NCBI RefSeq assembly: GCF_023343835.1
Contig: NC_064434.1
Span: 19,077,505 to 19,141,504 of the forward strand
Direction: 5' to 3'
DNA: 64,000 nt
From: Lagopus muta
Lineage: Eukaryota > Chordata > Aves > Galliformes > Phasianidae
Shown here: in pieces, positions 44,001-59,000 of the stretch
Layout of the letters: each line of letters begins with the position of its first letter
Numbering within the stretch: position 1 is the first letter of the stretch
Position numbers and translations under genes: made by a program
The notes under the pieces: generated by a model
What the model was told of the DNA's origin: nothing
The model's input: the letters and a program-made list of their open reading frames with translations, nothing else
Databases searched by the model: none

Positions 44001-47000
44001 TTATTGGTAGGTGTGTTGATTTCTTCCCCCTGCCCTTTGCATTTGTGTTTTCTCCTAGTGCCAAGATTATACTCAGCTGAAGTTAGGATTTCAGCATCTT
44101 TGCCATTTCTAAGGGGGATTTTTGAAGGCTTTAGCTACAGCTGTTCCTTTGCTGTGCCTCCCATGCAGGTGACCAGCTGTTTTGTATGCTTCACAGAAGA
44201 AGTCATCTGACTCACCTGTGCCTCTGGCAGTTAATGACTGTATCCACATACCTCAGTTCCTTAAAGGAACCATAATCTAATTAAAACATCTTACATATAC
44301 AGAGTAAACGCATCTTTCTTTAAAGCGCCTTATTCAGCTATGTCACTATCATCATATTAATCATGTAAATCCCAACTCACAGCAGGAAGTTCATCCCTTT
44401 AGGAGTTGAAAGGAATTAGGAATACTCTGAAGTGACTTCAGTAAAAAACAAACAAAAACAAACAAACAAAAAAACTGCTGGGGACCAAACTCTTCAAATG
44501 CTTTTGATAAATACAACTTGCTACACGTCTTTTTTTTTCCCCCTAAGTTGTTTGACCTCATAGATTTTCCTTTCTCAAGGAAATAATTAATTCAAAGTGA
44601 GGTTGAGGGCTGAGAACCCATAAAATTACCAACTGTTACACTTCCTGTTTGGATCAGTTAAGTCCTTTTCGCTTTGAGAGTGGTAATCAAAAATATGCAC
44701 ATGGTGAAAGTGGATGCTTTATTTATGTGTATGCGTTTTTCTAGCATTAACAAAGTGAAGATTCCATATGAAAAAACATTGATCTCCTGTGCTGTTGGAG
44801 TACATACATAATTGATAGCGAAGTCTGAAAAGACTTGTCAATGCTAGCAGGGATTTCTAACTGAAAACCTTGTATTTTGGGCTCCCTATATGACACTACT
44901 CACACTGACGTAATTAACACATATAAATACTTCTACCTATCCAGCATGGGGAGGGGAGAAAGATTATTTACATTAAATGTGATTGTACGAAACCTCTCAC
45001 AGCTGTGAAGGTGCACATTAGAGTCTTCCAGTCTTAGTCCTGTTCAGCTGCTGCTCTGCAAGGCCGCCTGGTTCCTGCTGGCATACTGGTACTCTGCCTG
45101 AGCACAGAGCATTTGTACCAAGCTTGGTGAGGTTTCATACAGCGCTGTATGAATCCAAATGGTAAAGAATGTGATACAAGTGCATGGGATCAATAGAAAG
45201 GCTTCACTGTACATAGAGTCTGTTTTCTCCAGCTTTGTTTTCATTGCCTTACACGATGTGTTTTCTGTCATATGTTATCTCCTTTACTGTTCTGTCAGAG
45301 GTATCTGGAAAATTCTGCAACATACTCAATTGGTAAGATCTTCACTGTCACTGATTGCTACTTTCTCCCTGGGACTGCTTCCTTAGAATCCTTCTGCCAT
45401 ACCAGCAGTGCTTTGCAATAGGATATGTAAGTTCTCTGGCATTTCTCTCTCATGCACTTTGAACTCTCATGGAAGCAGTAACTGCCTGTCGTTCTTGGCT
45501 TCAAAATAAGAAGCTGGAACACAGTGGGTCCCAGCTGAAGGTGGTAATTATTACCTTTGTTGTATTCCATCCTTTTCCTACAGGTTCTTTTTCAGTTTCT
45601 ACCAACACTTCCTTGAACTTCACAGATATTTTTTTGACATCTATCTAATCTTTACTGTCAATTGTTGGCTTTCAGTGCTGGAAGTATTAAATAGAGGGAG
45701 ACTGGACAGAGATGCACTTTATAATCTGCTGATTAATACTTGCTAATTGGCTGCTGCTCTAAGTCTAACTCGCTTCTTCTTGGGTTAGGCAAAATGAATA
45801 CAGTGCATGTCTTGCATGCTGCTGAAGGATTTCCACTACCAGATGGATCCCACAGGACTGGAGCAGGCTGCCACAGTATCATGATGTTTCATGTTTATGA
45901 AACCAAAATTACATCTTTCTAATTGTAACACTGAGTTGAAATCTCTTGTTTAGGCTCTTCTCCAGCACTGGAAAAGGTCACTGGTCTTGATTTTCAGGTT
46001 TCTCAATCCCATAAAGTGTTTGTCTTTAACCATTCTTGATTATGTTAGTTCTCGTGTTTATGAATGCTTTCAATCATTCTTTGTTCATACTTGCTTTTGG
46101 AAGTTGATGCTACTGCTGTAACCTTGCTGTATGCAAATTAGCTGTGCTTTAATGTTTTGCTGTTTTTGAACTTCTTAGTGAAGCAAAAGTAAAGACTGAA
46201 TTGCTGCCCTAGACTTGTGCAAGGTGTTTGCCATTAATTTTTTTTCTTGTAATAAAAATGTAAAAACTACCTCTGCAAAAGTACTTCAAAACTCATATAT
46301 ACATGCACAATACGTATATGAAATATACATGCTAGTCTTTGTCTCCATTTTGTCATCAGTCTTCTTTGAAACTGTATTTTTGATGTTCAGGTTCTTATAA
46401 TGCCTCCAAGCTTTATTTCATCTGTTCATATTCAGCAGAATTTTGATTATATCAGAATTAGTTCTAGCTTTTAAGTAAAAAGACTTTATTTATTCCTTAT
46501 TACACCTTGCTCACATAATTTCACCAAATGTTCAGCCAACACATTATTACTGTTAGTCAGAATGTAAATGAGAGGCTGACGCACTTGTCTCATCAGCTTA
46601 CAAATTAAGCAGTTAATCAGTTTTGGTGCGATATTCCCCCATGAGGTTTGTGTTGCTGACTCACATATGCTCAGTATCTTCTCCCCTCAACAACAAGCAG
46701 CAGTGTAAATGAAGCCTGCTCCCAGCTGAGCATTTGCTGGTCACGGCATTCTGAATCCATCACTCACTGTATCCTCCTGATAGATATTACTGTCTTATTG
46801 CTTCTCGTTACCTCTTTCCTGAGCATTGGGTGAATACAAAGCAGACAATTATGTATGCATCCTTAAAGCCAATAGGGGGGACAGTACAGTATTATTCCTT
46901 ATGTTGCTGTGGGATGAACTGAGCATGGAGCTTCTGCTTGCTTCTAAATATTTATACAGTACTTGTAATAAAGAGCACATATTTCTATAACTTCTGTCTT

Positions 47001-50000
47001 CCAACGAAGTATTGCAGTGTTTAGGTTTTAAGAATTTTACTATTCATATCCTAATGTAAGTTTGAGAAGGAAGAGAGCAGCTGAATGAACAGAAATTTTA
47101 CTTATTTTTGATGTCACAGAAATCCCAGTTATGGTTCTGACTGTTTACTCAGCAATTAAAATCAGTGGAATCACGATTTCATTCCTGACTTTCACTGTAG
47201 CCTGTAGTCATGGAATTTCAGTTATATTTGGGGGCAAACAAAGTATTCTATAGTACAAACTTCCACATAGTAAAGAGCTATCTTTGGATTGTCTTTGTGT
47301 GATTTTCCACTTATTTGTTGTGCTGTTGTTTTGGTTTTGTTTTGTTTTTTAATGAGAAACAATGTTCTTTGGCCTTGGACAAATATTAATAAAACTACTA
47401 GACTGTAAGAATGAGGCCTCATCTACACTGTATATTTAACCATTAAACATAATGTTTTGTTGGTTAATTGTTGTCCATGCCTGTATTTTATCTTGAATTC
47501 TATCAACAAGATTTTGAGTGTGTCATAGCCTAAGAGGGAGAGCCAGTTCTCCTTCCCCCAGCGTTCTTTGGCTGTGGCACTGCAGCCTGGTATGAGCAAC
47601 TTTATCAAAACAGGAGTCCAGCCACACTTAGTCAAGCATCATATTATCCATAGTTAAGGTCAGGGTGTGGATTTATTGGTCGTCTTTTTAAAGAAGTCAT
47701 CATTTCCTTACGACTCAAGGGTCACTCTGACTAACTCTGGGTTTTAAGCACTGAAAGTGTTTAATCAGCTGGCTTATTGATTAAAACCTTTCTGTGCTTT
47801 GATTTCTTGCCAAAAGAAAAGTCCTTTAAATTTTGTATCTCCCATTGTCCAAATTAAAGTCTGGATGTAAATCATCTCATTTATAGTCCTCCTCTGTAAG
47901 ATCCAGCTCTTCAGCTGACAGCAAGTTCATCCTTTTCCTTTCTTCCTCTCGGACTCTAGTGTGATCTAGGAGTCCCTCAGGCCACTTCTAACAGTGCATT
48001 ATGCTGACTCCATGGGCACAGTTCTGGCTGAATGTTTTTAAACCCTCCTGATATTTCTCTGTCCAGAAAAATAGTCCTGTGTTACTCCAGTCTGTAGCAA
48101 GGCAGAAAAAAGCAAAGAACGATGCGTGCTTGAATTGTTGTAGATGCTCAAAGGTTGCAGAAGCAATATTGATGTATGCTACAAATAAAAAGGCAGATAG
48201 TGATGGTTCTCTTGTTTTTTTGAGAGTGGGAATAAAGTTCATTCTCGGACTTACTGTTACAAGATGTGACTGGATGAATTGACGAGACAGTGAGGTAGTA
48301 ACAGTATTACTTTTGCTGGCTCATGAAGTTCAGCTTCAGATAGTCTTCAATTAAATAATAACTAATAGTAACTCCTATATGAACATGAACACTTTTTTCT
48401 GGTAACCGTAATATCTCTCTGAAGCAATTCTGAATCTGAAACTGTGTGGAAAACTGGAAGTGATTTTTTTTCTTCTTTTTTAAACTTTCATTTGCAGACT
48501 TTTAGATCTGAGGACATCCTGTTTCTTGTCAATGGAGGTGCATGGGGGAGGATTAAAGAGAAATATTTCTCTTCTAATATGTTTGAAATATGAGTGTGTT
48601 TGTTTGGTGTTTTTTTTTCCCTCATAGAAGTAACAAGAAACAGACTGGAGATGTTCCTACAAAATCTAAGATTGGCCAGAGAGAAAGTGATGGAGTGAAT
48701 GTGTATAAAGAACTGTAAATGGAGCAAAGAAGTTATTTTTGTTTCCCTACAATCTAAAAGCTAGATATTGCTTGCTTTTGCTTCATCAGGTTTTTCTTTT
48801 CCAGATGTCAGTGCACACACATTAGCGTCATAAAGGCTTGATGACTTTGCTAAGAGTCCTACATGGCCACACATGCAACTGTCCATTTTACCACTGTTAA
48901 AATGAAGCATGTCTCCATTTAATTTTTGTTGTTGAATAAGATTAAAATACCATGAAATGTAATGTGTATCTTATGAAGATTAAGTAAAATCAAGATCTCT
49001 GAACTTAAAAAAAATATACCACATGCAGAAGTGTTCACCTGATTATGCAAATGGACATGCACTGTATTGCAACGTTACTTATGAATTATAACTTACAGTA
49101 TGCAAAAATTGTTATTTTTTATTTCATAGGAGGAATGGTGGTGTAATATGCTTTTCATGACTGACTCTGTTTTCTTTCTACAAAATCAAAAGTCCTGTTT
49201 TTCTCTTACAACATGCTTGTACTATTTCACCTCTGCCCTTGAAATTGTAATGTCAGGTGCAAACAGCAGAAGTAATGGAGACATTTGCTTTAATCTAGTT
49301 TGTTGATCTACCAAAAGCAATTATCCTTTTACATTTTGCTGGGGCTGAGCTGCACTCTCTTGCTGTGGTCGGTACAGCCGGTTCCAGCCAGGTGAGCCAG
49401 GGAAGACGCAATCGTGCTCAACTCCTGCAAACATAGGCATAGGCTTTCAGTGCCATAGCATCCTGAGAGAACTGCACGTTCGACTGTTTTTTTCTGAAAG
49501 TCCTAGGTTCTTAGGGTTTAGACCTTCACTTTGTATCCCTCAGCACATGAAGACTGCACCTTTGTCCTAACTTTCTGAATACAAACAGAACAGGTTAGAA
49601 GACAAGATTTGCATGTCTTCCATCTGCTGTCACAGTGCAGAATAGTCTGTTGCATTCCATGCATCCGTTTCCCTATATTCCCAGAGAGTGCTATTTTTGC
49701 ACAGCATTGTGGTGATTTCTGTACCTTAAAACTCTCAATTTTCACCAAAATCAGGTGTTGCTACAAGGTTTTGCAGAGCAAGTTACTTCAGAATCTCAGC
49801 TGTCAAAATCTCTGTCATTGTGAACCAAGGGATGTTTTTCTGTGGTAAAAGAGGGCTTATAAAAGCCTAGGAAAGTGACTTGATCAAATTTTTGAGTTGA
49901 ATGTCTGATTGCAACCCTGTGCATTCCATTTGAAAATTTGCAGGGAATGTATTTATGTAGTTCCATCTGAAAATGGATCTACAGGTAGACAAAAACAGTG

Positions 50001-53000
50001 GATGGTTTTTTTCAGCAATCTCAAAGCCTGTTCTCAAATTGCCCCCACACGGTTAGAACAGTGGAAACACTATTTAAAAACATATCACAGAACTAAATAA
50101 AAACATATTGCAAATAATTTAATTATTATTTTATTATTGTCATAGTAGATGAGCAGTTCATTTTCTAGTCAGGAAAGACTGCCAACTTGCCACTGAGTGC
50201 TTCACTTAATAGGAGCAGACTTGTTCTCCATGTTTCACTGACTTAATCTCAAAATGTATTTGGTCTTTTCACCTCCGTAGCTTTGAGTGGGAATGTCACC
50301 CAGAGTGAGGAGGTGAGTGAATGTTGGGGAATACCAACTGAAAAAAACTAGGTCACTGTTGACTGCTAGTTGCTTTTCTACAGAGTTAATTTTCTTTCTT
50401 ATGCTTTTTTGAATTGAAGAACAGTGGAATTTTGTTGTGCTATTCTAGCAAGTTCTTTTCAGAGATGAAACATGACACTAGATGGGTCTTTGGTCCAACA
50501 TTACATGCATATGTTACTGGAAAACCTTGTTGCTGATAAACTTGCAGGTGGTGGGTATTGATACCTCCAGATGGCAAAACACTTCAACAGAAATTAGATT
50601 GCTAGAGGAAGTCTTCTGGTCTGAAATTTCAAATTTCCCATAGAGTTACACTGGTTTATTTTTGTGCTGTCCCAAACTGATTATAGTTATTTGTTTCGTG
50701 TTTTACAGTGAATAACCCTATACCTTCCAACTTGAAGTCAGAAGCTAAAAAGGCAGCTAAAATATTACGAGAATTTACAGAAATAACTTCCAGAAATGGA
50801 CCTGATAAAATCATACCTCGTGAGTAAAGGAAATGTTATGATTCAACTAAAACCTCCAGGTCTCCCCTCATCTCTTTATTTATGCCCTCTGTATTCATTG
50901 AGTGTTAACTCAGAAAGGAGTGGAGAATTGGACTGTTGTAACTTCTCTGAAAATATTTTGCAAGTAAAGCTGTTCAGTTTGCTGGGTTATAGGCAGACAC
51001 TGCTTACTGAGTGAAATCTTTTGCATGTTTATAGACACAGGAAGGCTATCTGCACAGGAAAGCCTCTCTCTGGGCTGTAATGTCTCTCATTCACCATGTG
51101 AATGTCCATTTGTAAGGAGAACTTTGAATAGTAGTTGTAGATTTTGAATATTTTTTGTTTATTGGAATTACATAGACAAAAATAAGTTGAATGAAAGAGA
51201 TCAGGGTACATTTCTACTTTGATAATGGTTAGACTGTCTTACATGCTTCTGTCTTCCTTATTTCTGCAATTGTTATTCTCTGTTTTGCCCAGGTATTGGT
51301 AGCTGTGGCTTTGAATTTATATCTATTATGTTCCAGAAGGTCTGTATTAAGACTTTCAGGATGATGACATTTTACTTGACAAAAGCACTGTCTAATGATG
51401 TAAACTGATTAGGCTGATGTGTGTCACTGTGATTTAAATTCAGACTTCAGTCCTCCAAAAATAGGTAGAGTCACGAATGTCAACTATTTACTGCCTGATT
51501 GTCTTACTAAGGGTCCTCACACACAGTATTCATGGCAATAAGCAAGCTAATTTTGTACGAGCTAACTAGATTAACTAGAGCAGTTGTGGAAGTGTAGATC
51601 AATGCAGCTAGCTTTGTAGTTGACTATGGAGTGGAGATGTCATTATTAGTTCAGTTTTCTTTAAGCTTTTGCTATAATTATTTGACTTCTGTGTGTTCAA
51701 ATTTGTGAAATGCAGAATTTTATTTTCCCTTTCCTTTGAACCTTCTGAATAAATGATTTTGCTGTTTCAGCCCATGTGATAGCTAAAGCCAAAGGCCTTG
51801 CAGTTTTGTCTGTTATCAAAGCTGGATTTTTGGTGACTGCTCGAGGTGGAAGTGGAATTGTATTAGCTCGTCTTCCTAATGGCAGTAAGTAGATGTTTTC
51901 CCTTTGTACTTCATGGGAGAATTAAAAGCTTTAAAATACATACACACACACACACGTGTATGCATATGAAAATGTCTGATTAGAAAGCTGTTTTCAGAAT
52001 TTTATACCTGCTTTTTACTGAATGTTCTCAGTATCTTTGTAGAAAAGGATGAAATATAAAAACTTATGTTTGAAACTCATGAGGAAAATGAATTATAGCC
52101 AGTAATGGACAGTGTATGCCAAATAATTTGTAACATACAGATTTGTTTAAATGAGGATTTGTGTGTCGTGGATTCTTTTTACTGGGATAAACTAGTGTCT
52201 TTATATGATTGCATTGTAGTTGTTATGAACGTAGTTTTAGGTAATTGCAAGTGATTTGGAACTGTAATAATTAGATGAGCATTTCTTGTAATCTGTGGTA
52301 ATGCTTTTGTAATTTTTGTTTTGTTTGACAGCCTGGTCTGCTCCTTCTGCAATAGGAATTGCTGGCGTTGGTGGTGGTTTTGAAATTGGAATTGAGGTAT
52401 AATTTTTCATTTAAAGTACTTGTTGATTTTTTTTTTTCTTTTTTTTTCCCCAAGCAATTAAAGATGTAAATGCTGGTGAGATGGTGAGATTTGTTTTTCA
52501 GAGAAGACGAAAGAAAAAAAGACAACACTTTTTTAAAGTTCACATATACAATCCAAACAGAATGTGGAGTTTTAATCCTATTAACCTAATTGTTTGGAGA
52601 GATTTAAATGAAAATAAGTGATTTAATGGCTGTTTCATTGATTTCTTAGAGAAGACAGAAATCTTCCCTTATTGAGAAAATTCAAGTCAGAGTTCATATG
52701 TAAGACAGAATTAACTAAAAGTATACTATATTTAATAGTTTATCAAATGCTTTGTTGAGCACAAGGACTCCATCTAACAATAAACAGTGAAAGTAACTGA
52801 AGGTATAGAATGCCACTATACTTCGTGCATTCCTTATTCAAACTGTGATTCTTGGCTTCAACCTTCAGTGTAAGAGCAGCACCAAAACTGATGGTACTTA
52901 CTCTGGAAGCTCGCTACAGAAAATAAAAGATCTTCCATCCAGGAGAAACAGTTAAATGAGGAATTTTCAGCACATCCAAGGAGGAGCCCTGTTGATCTGA

Positions 53001-56000
53001 ACTCTGATCATCCACTGCTGCTGCTTTTGTCTTACAGCTTGTTCACCATTATTTATTGCCATGTCTTCCTCTTTCCTGCCCTGGTTTCTACTCCTGTTCT
53101 TCCATTTTCTTTGTTTAGCTTCTCTTCCACTGATTCCTAAATAAAATCTAATGTAATAGTGTACTGCCAAGATCTTTTGCTTTGAGAATTCTGCTCTTCT
53201 TCTGAAGAATCCGTGCAAAATTGGTCTGGATGTAGACTGTGTCCTGCAGTTATCCCTCTCCTGTCAACTAGTCACCTGGTACTCATATAATGAGTAACTG
53301 AGTATTTTTTTATATCCTCATAGTTCAGTATGTGATCTCAGATATCATTATTATGGTGCACTTTTTAAAAGATGCTTTGAATACAAAATGAATAATTTTT
53401 GCAAGGGTTTTTCTTCGTTTTTCTTGACTACAAATTTGGAACACATTGCAAAATATTATTTGATGTGCCCCAGGAGATTTTTATTTTGTATTATTTTTAT
53501 TTATTTTGTATTTTTTCCTCTAGTGACAATGAAACAGACTCATTAGATGCCTTGATTAACCTGTGAAAGTTTTCCTGTAATTATCTCCATGTGGTGTATT
53601 AGATAATATAACCATTTACTACTGATATTTACTAAAAAGATTTAAATACACAAGATATTTCCAGGAGAATATGTTTTGCTTTGTTTTTGTTTTTTTTCTG
53701 AGCATTATGCGCTTCGTTTGTAGTCACTTGGTTTACAAAATAGTGTTTCCTTACTTTTAAAGCATAAAGTTAGAGGAGAAATTTAGAAGATAAATAGCTG
53801 AGCTGCTTAGGAGCCCTGATTCCAATTTCAGCAATGTTTTAGCAGTTTAAATGCTAAACCTTGTAGAAATTGTTTGCATTTTATTCATACAGGACAAACT
53901 GTAGTTAACATAGTTGCGTGTATACTTACGGGTGGCTTTTAACAATAAGAAGGAAGTCACAGACTTCTCTAGTTGTGGTATTAGCATAATGGTTTTCCAA
54001 GTGAAAATGTTTGGTACTTCAAATTGAAAATCTGTTTTAAAATTTTAAAATGTTTTCCTTAGAGGTCTTTCTCACAATTAATTCATTTAGCTTTAGCTAT
54101 GAATTCATCATCTTTATGGGTAAAAAGAGATGGCAGCATCCCTGAATTGTGTTCTCTCTACATCACTGGATGGTTAAAAAACTGTTAATGTCAGACCTTT
54201 TGTATGGGATGGGGTGGAGGTTATGAAAGGTTAATAACAAAGGCCTCTCTTACACTGTTTTTAATACTCATGGCTAGCACTGTTTTGCAAATTATCTGAT
54301 ATTTCCTCTTGTATTTCCTGCTGTCACTGTTTGGAATTTGGGGTAAGTTGAAAAAAAGTCAACAACATAACAGTCTAACAGTCTATTTTATTGAACTCTG
54401 AAACACTCTGCTGTACTGGCTTTAACATCAAATTCACCTGTCTTTTTTATTTTTTTTAATACCTGTGTGTTTGACGAGCTTTCAGTTATGATGCCATGAT
54501 CTTTACAAGAAAGGACTTGACTTTTTTTTCTCTTAAAAAAAATGATAGGATCGTTCTATTGAAACTTATGAAGAGAGCTTTAGTTTTACGGTACTGGTGG
54601 CAAAAAAAGCATCTACTGGGTTGTAGTTGAAGTTTTTCTGCATTTTGTATCATAATCCAGATGGTGTTTAAAAAACACTCGTCTTTTTTTCTTATATTTT
54701 GCATTTGTGTCTTTCAAAAATACCTTCTCTCTCCAACTATTTCCCTCAATAGTTTCTGGAAGAAACTGGCTACATCTCATAAGTTGAAGTCTTACAGAAT
54801 CCCAATTTTCTGTCAAGAAAATACAGTTTTGTCAATTATAGGAAAAGCAGTATCCTTTCTGTTGTTCTGTTGGATTTTTTTGTATTATTCTTTGACAGAC
54901 AAGCAATTTTTGTTTACTGTTTTTTCTTGCTGTTACCATTAATTGCTATGGATTTTCTTAATCTGATGTCTCTTCAATTCTGAAAATGCCTTCAAAATTA
55001 TTTGCAAAAGCTTTATAAAATTAAAAATTGTTGATTAGGAAATTTTAAATCACAATAGTGTTTCTAATATAACTGTGTTTATTGCATTGAGTAAAAAACT
55101 GTGGAACAGGATTTTTAGCTTCCAAACATCTTGTAGAAAAAGAATTAATTTCATTCAGAAAATTATTCCAAAAGGATTATTTGCAAGAATGGAAGTAATT
55201 GTCTGAGAGGATGACAGATTCTAGATTGAATTAAAACCTTGATACGTTTGGAGCTAGTTTTTCATATGGGGGAGGAAATTTCTTCAATGCTACTGCCTAC
55301 TTGCCTACCAAGCAGATTTTGCTCCCATGCAGTTCAGACTTTCTTCTTAAAAAGCATGGTACTTTTGTTTGATGTTTTTATAGGTTTCAGACTTAGTAAT
55401 AATATTGAATCATGAGAGAGCAGTAGAAGCTTTTGCCAAAGGAGGGAATCTTACACTTGGAGGTAATCTGACTGTGGCAATTGGACCTCTGGGAAGGTGA
55501 GAGTAAAATCTTATTGTAATATGGATGAGATTTAAATACGGAAGATATTTTTTTCTTAATCTTTAGAAAATAATCTTTGCAAACCTGTATGTTGGCTGGA
55601 CCTTATTGTTTCTGCAGTGTTATATAGTGTTACAGTGTTTTAGTTACTTGTTGCTTTATCTTTTTTTTTTTTTTTTTTTTGTTCCATGATAAAGGCATCT
55701 ATTGGTGGAAGGAAGGTTTACTCATGTTTTTTAAAGCATTGCTTGACTGGGCTCAATAAAGAGCAAATGTACTATAGCAAACTATTATTTTCACTTATCT
55801 ATGGGCCTGTGTTTTGTTACCAGAGATCTGCCTGGCAATAAGTAAAAGAAATACACAAAGTAATTACTTTTAAAGCTTAAGTGATTAAGCCACCCTACTT
55901 TGAAGGACAAGTTGATATAATCACAGAATAATTTAATTTGGAAGGGACCTCTGGAGATCTCTACTCCAGCCTCCTGCTCAAAGCAAGGTTTGTTATGACT

Positions 56001-59000
56001 GCAGATCAGGTTGCTCACGCCTTTATTCCAAATGGATCACGAAAACCTCTGCCTAGCCTTCTGGGCAATATATTCCACTACTCAGTGAAAAGTTACATCC
56101 CTCCACCATGCACCACTTGAAGAGCCTGGCATCATATTCTTAATTACCTTGATTGGAAGGCTGCTGATAGGTCCCCTCCTAAGACTTCTCTTTCCCTGTC
56201 TAACCAAGCCCAATTCCTCAGCTTCTTCTCTTGGAATATGTCCCTCCTTATACCTTTGTTTTTATGATGAAAGTTTTGCTGATGTTTTGTCATCTCTTCT
56301 AAGAAAAAAAAGGATGATGCTTGTTCCTCTGATGAGATAAATATGTGAACCAAGGGAGGGCAGTGAGTGTTATCTGCATTGCAGGGTATTTGGTATGCTG
56401 TCCTGTATACAAAGTGATGGACATAGAGTATACAGAGGAAAGTTACATCAGGAAACCTCATGAAATTAAACAAGACTCACCTTATGTGAGTGAATCCTCA
56501 GCAATTGTGTAGATGGGGCCTGCCAGACTGAGCAGCCAACCTACTGGTATCCTGGTAGACAGTAGGCTAAGTCAACAGTGCAAGATGTCTAACAGCACGG
56601 GGAGCTGCATCAACAGAATTGTAATCAGAAGATAAGGAAAGTGATTACTCCCCTTTAGCTGGTTGTTCGTAGCTTGTGCCTAGAATATCTGATTTTAGCC
56701 CTGCAGTACAAGAAAGATGTCTAACCCTGAGTGCTTCCAATGAAGAGATACTGAGATGGCAACAGACATGGAGAATGTGAACTGTGAGGTTAGGGAAGCT
56801 TGGCATATTTAATCTGGAGGAAAGAAGCCTTTGAGACACCTAGCTGCAGCCTTCTAAGAGGCTGTATTACCACCAGGGGAATTATCAAGACCAATTTTCT
56901 GCGCTTTACTGAGGTGCCTGGCAGGATAATGAAAGATGGTATTGTCTCACTGAAGCAAGAGAGGTTCTAAGTGGATATGAGGGGGGAAAAAATATCTGTG
57001 AGAGTGATTGAGCACTGAAATAGGTTGCCTGGGGTGTATATGGAGTATTTAAAAACTGGCTATGCAAGACCCAGAGTAAACTGATCTTAATTTGATGTTA
57101 TACCTGCTTTGAGCGGAAATTTGCACTGTGTAACTACCTGAAGTGTCTTCAAACCTAAAATGCTCTGTGATTCTGCATCGGTCAGACTTTGTAATCTTAC
57201 TGTTCTATTGAGGTCTGATAAGACCTTACTTTAAATATTTTGTGCTGCTTTGGGCATCATAAAATTAAGGAAGATAGAGTTCCTGGTTACAGCACATTCA
57301 ATTACAACTTTTTAAACATGTGCAATGACTAAAGTACTGGCTAAAGAAGAAAACACTGAGGTGATTATGTCTGTGAATGCACAAAATGGCCACAAGGAAA
57401 ATGAAAGCAACTAAAACGTTCCTTCTGCCAGTGGTAGAGGAGACAAAAATTAGATTACTGTGGTAAAAAGGATTTCTTTAGAGCTAACAAAAAAAATGTA
57501 AGCAGTAGCAAATCTGTCTATTGAAAATTTGGAATTTGCTATTGGAGGAATGTTTCAAAAAAGCAACTAGCATGAGTTTTTTCAGACTTCTGAATGCAAG
57601 AAGAGGTCTAATATATTCTTATGAGAAGTTGTTATTCTGTGTTTCAGAGGGAAACCTTATTACCAAAATTAAATACTTTGTACTGGCTTCTGTCTGAAAA
57701 CTGAAGGTGAATTTTAAGTTTGACTTAGTTAAGCATATTCAGTAGAGTATTTATGAACAGAAAAAAATGTGATAGCCTTGCTGATTTTTTATTGGATTAA
57801 GATTAAATTCCATTACTGTTCACAGAATCGTAGAATGGCCTGGGGTGAAAAGGACCTCAAAGATCATCAAGTTTCAATCCACCTGCTATGTGCAGGGCTG
57901 TCAACCACTAGATGAGGCTGCCCAGAGCCACATCCAGCCTGGCTTTGAGTGCCATTAGGGATGGAACATCCATAGCCTCCCTCCTTGGGCAGCCTGTTCC
58001 AGTGTGTCACCACCCTGTGGGTGAAAAACTTCTTCCTAAGATCTAACCTAAACCTCCTCCATCTTAGTTTGAAAACATTTGCCCTTGTCTGATCACTGTC
58101 TACCCATGTAAACAGTCATTATGTTGTGAAGCCATATTGAAGACTATGAAGTAATTTATTTTTTTTTTCTTTCCAGAAATTTAGAAGGGGATGTTGCACT
58201 GAGAAGCTCGGCTGCTGTGTATACATATTGCAAATCTCGAGGACTGTTTGCAGGTGTATCTCTGGAAGGAACCTGTTTAATTGAAAGGAAAGAAACCAAT
58301 CGCAAGTAAGTTCTCTCTGAATCTAGAGGATTCAATAAAGGAACAGTGGTGCAATGAAATGGGATATGTTCAATTGTAAAAGCAGAATGTGTTGTGAGAA
58401 TGTTCCATGCTGAATTCAGGGTTTCTTAAATGGCAAGGGTTTCTTCAATTTACATAACAGGTATTGTCTAAGTACATATTTAGAAGCTAAATGTTAAGAG
58501 ACTCAGTGTTTTAGAATATAGTTATAGAGATATTTACTGTATAATAAAAAACATCCTTTAAAGTGACTTGAAACAAACCAGCTAAACAAAAAAAAAAAAA
58601 GTATGTTTTAGATATCACTGAATTTGAGAGAACAATTTTTGAAGTGCTACTTCTGATGTGCAGCTTATTAAATTTAAAGTACTTAAGGTGCATATGAGTA
58701 GGAGGAAATATTTGTAATGATTTTACTATGCTGCGGATCCTAAAATGTCAACCAAATAATTTCAAGAGTTAAAATACAGTAACTGTGAGATGTCTATTGT
58801 ATTGTATGTTCTATATTTATAAAAACTTTAGTTCTGCTAATATGAGCAAAACTGCTATGATTTTTAATGACAGCATATCAGCTACTTCCAGATATCTCCT
58901 GTCATAAAATTGCCATTCCAATGCATCATTAAGGAATCTGTTAAAACATTTTGTAGAATTAATGTGTATTTCTTTAGTCTATTGTGTGATTGGTTTTCAA

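Larger units (their letters stand above)
41035..50708 (+). other. SH3YL1: SH3YL1 intron 1
   Basis: 9.7 kb interrupting the start codon. Three CR1 pieces lie within its first 1.3 kb, and an AAAC-rich tract at 44.45 kb. 42271-50708 shows no gene, RNA or clear repeat otherwise. Confidence 0.8.
55497..58176 (+). other. SH3YL1: SH3YL1 intron 5, built largely of CR1
   Basis: 2.7 kb intron in which roughly 1.7 kb is CR1-derived, in four pieces of both orientations and different ages. A T-run lies at about 55662-55680. Confidence 0.8.
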
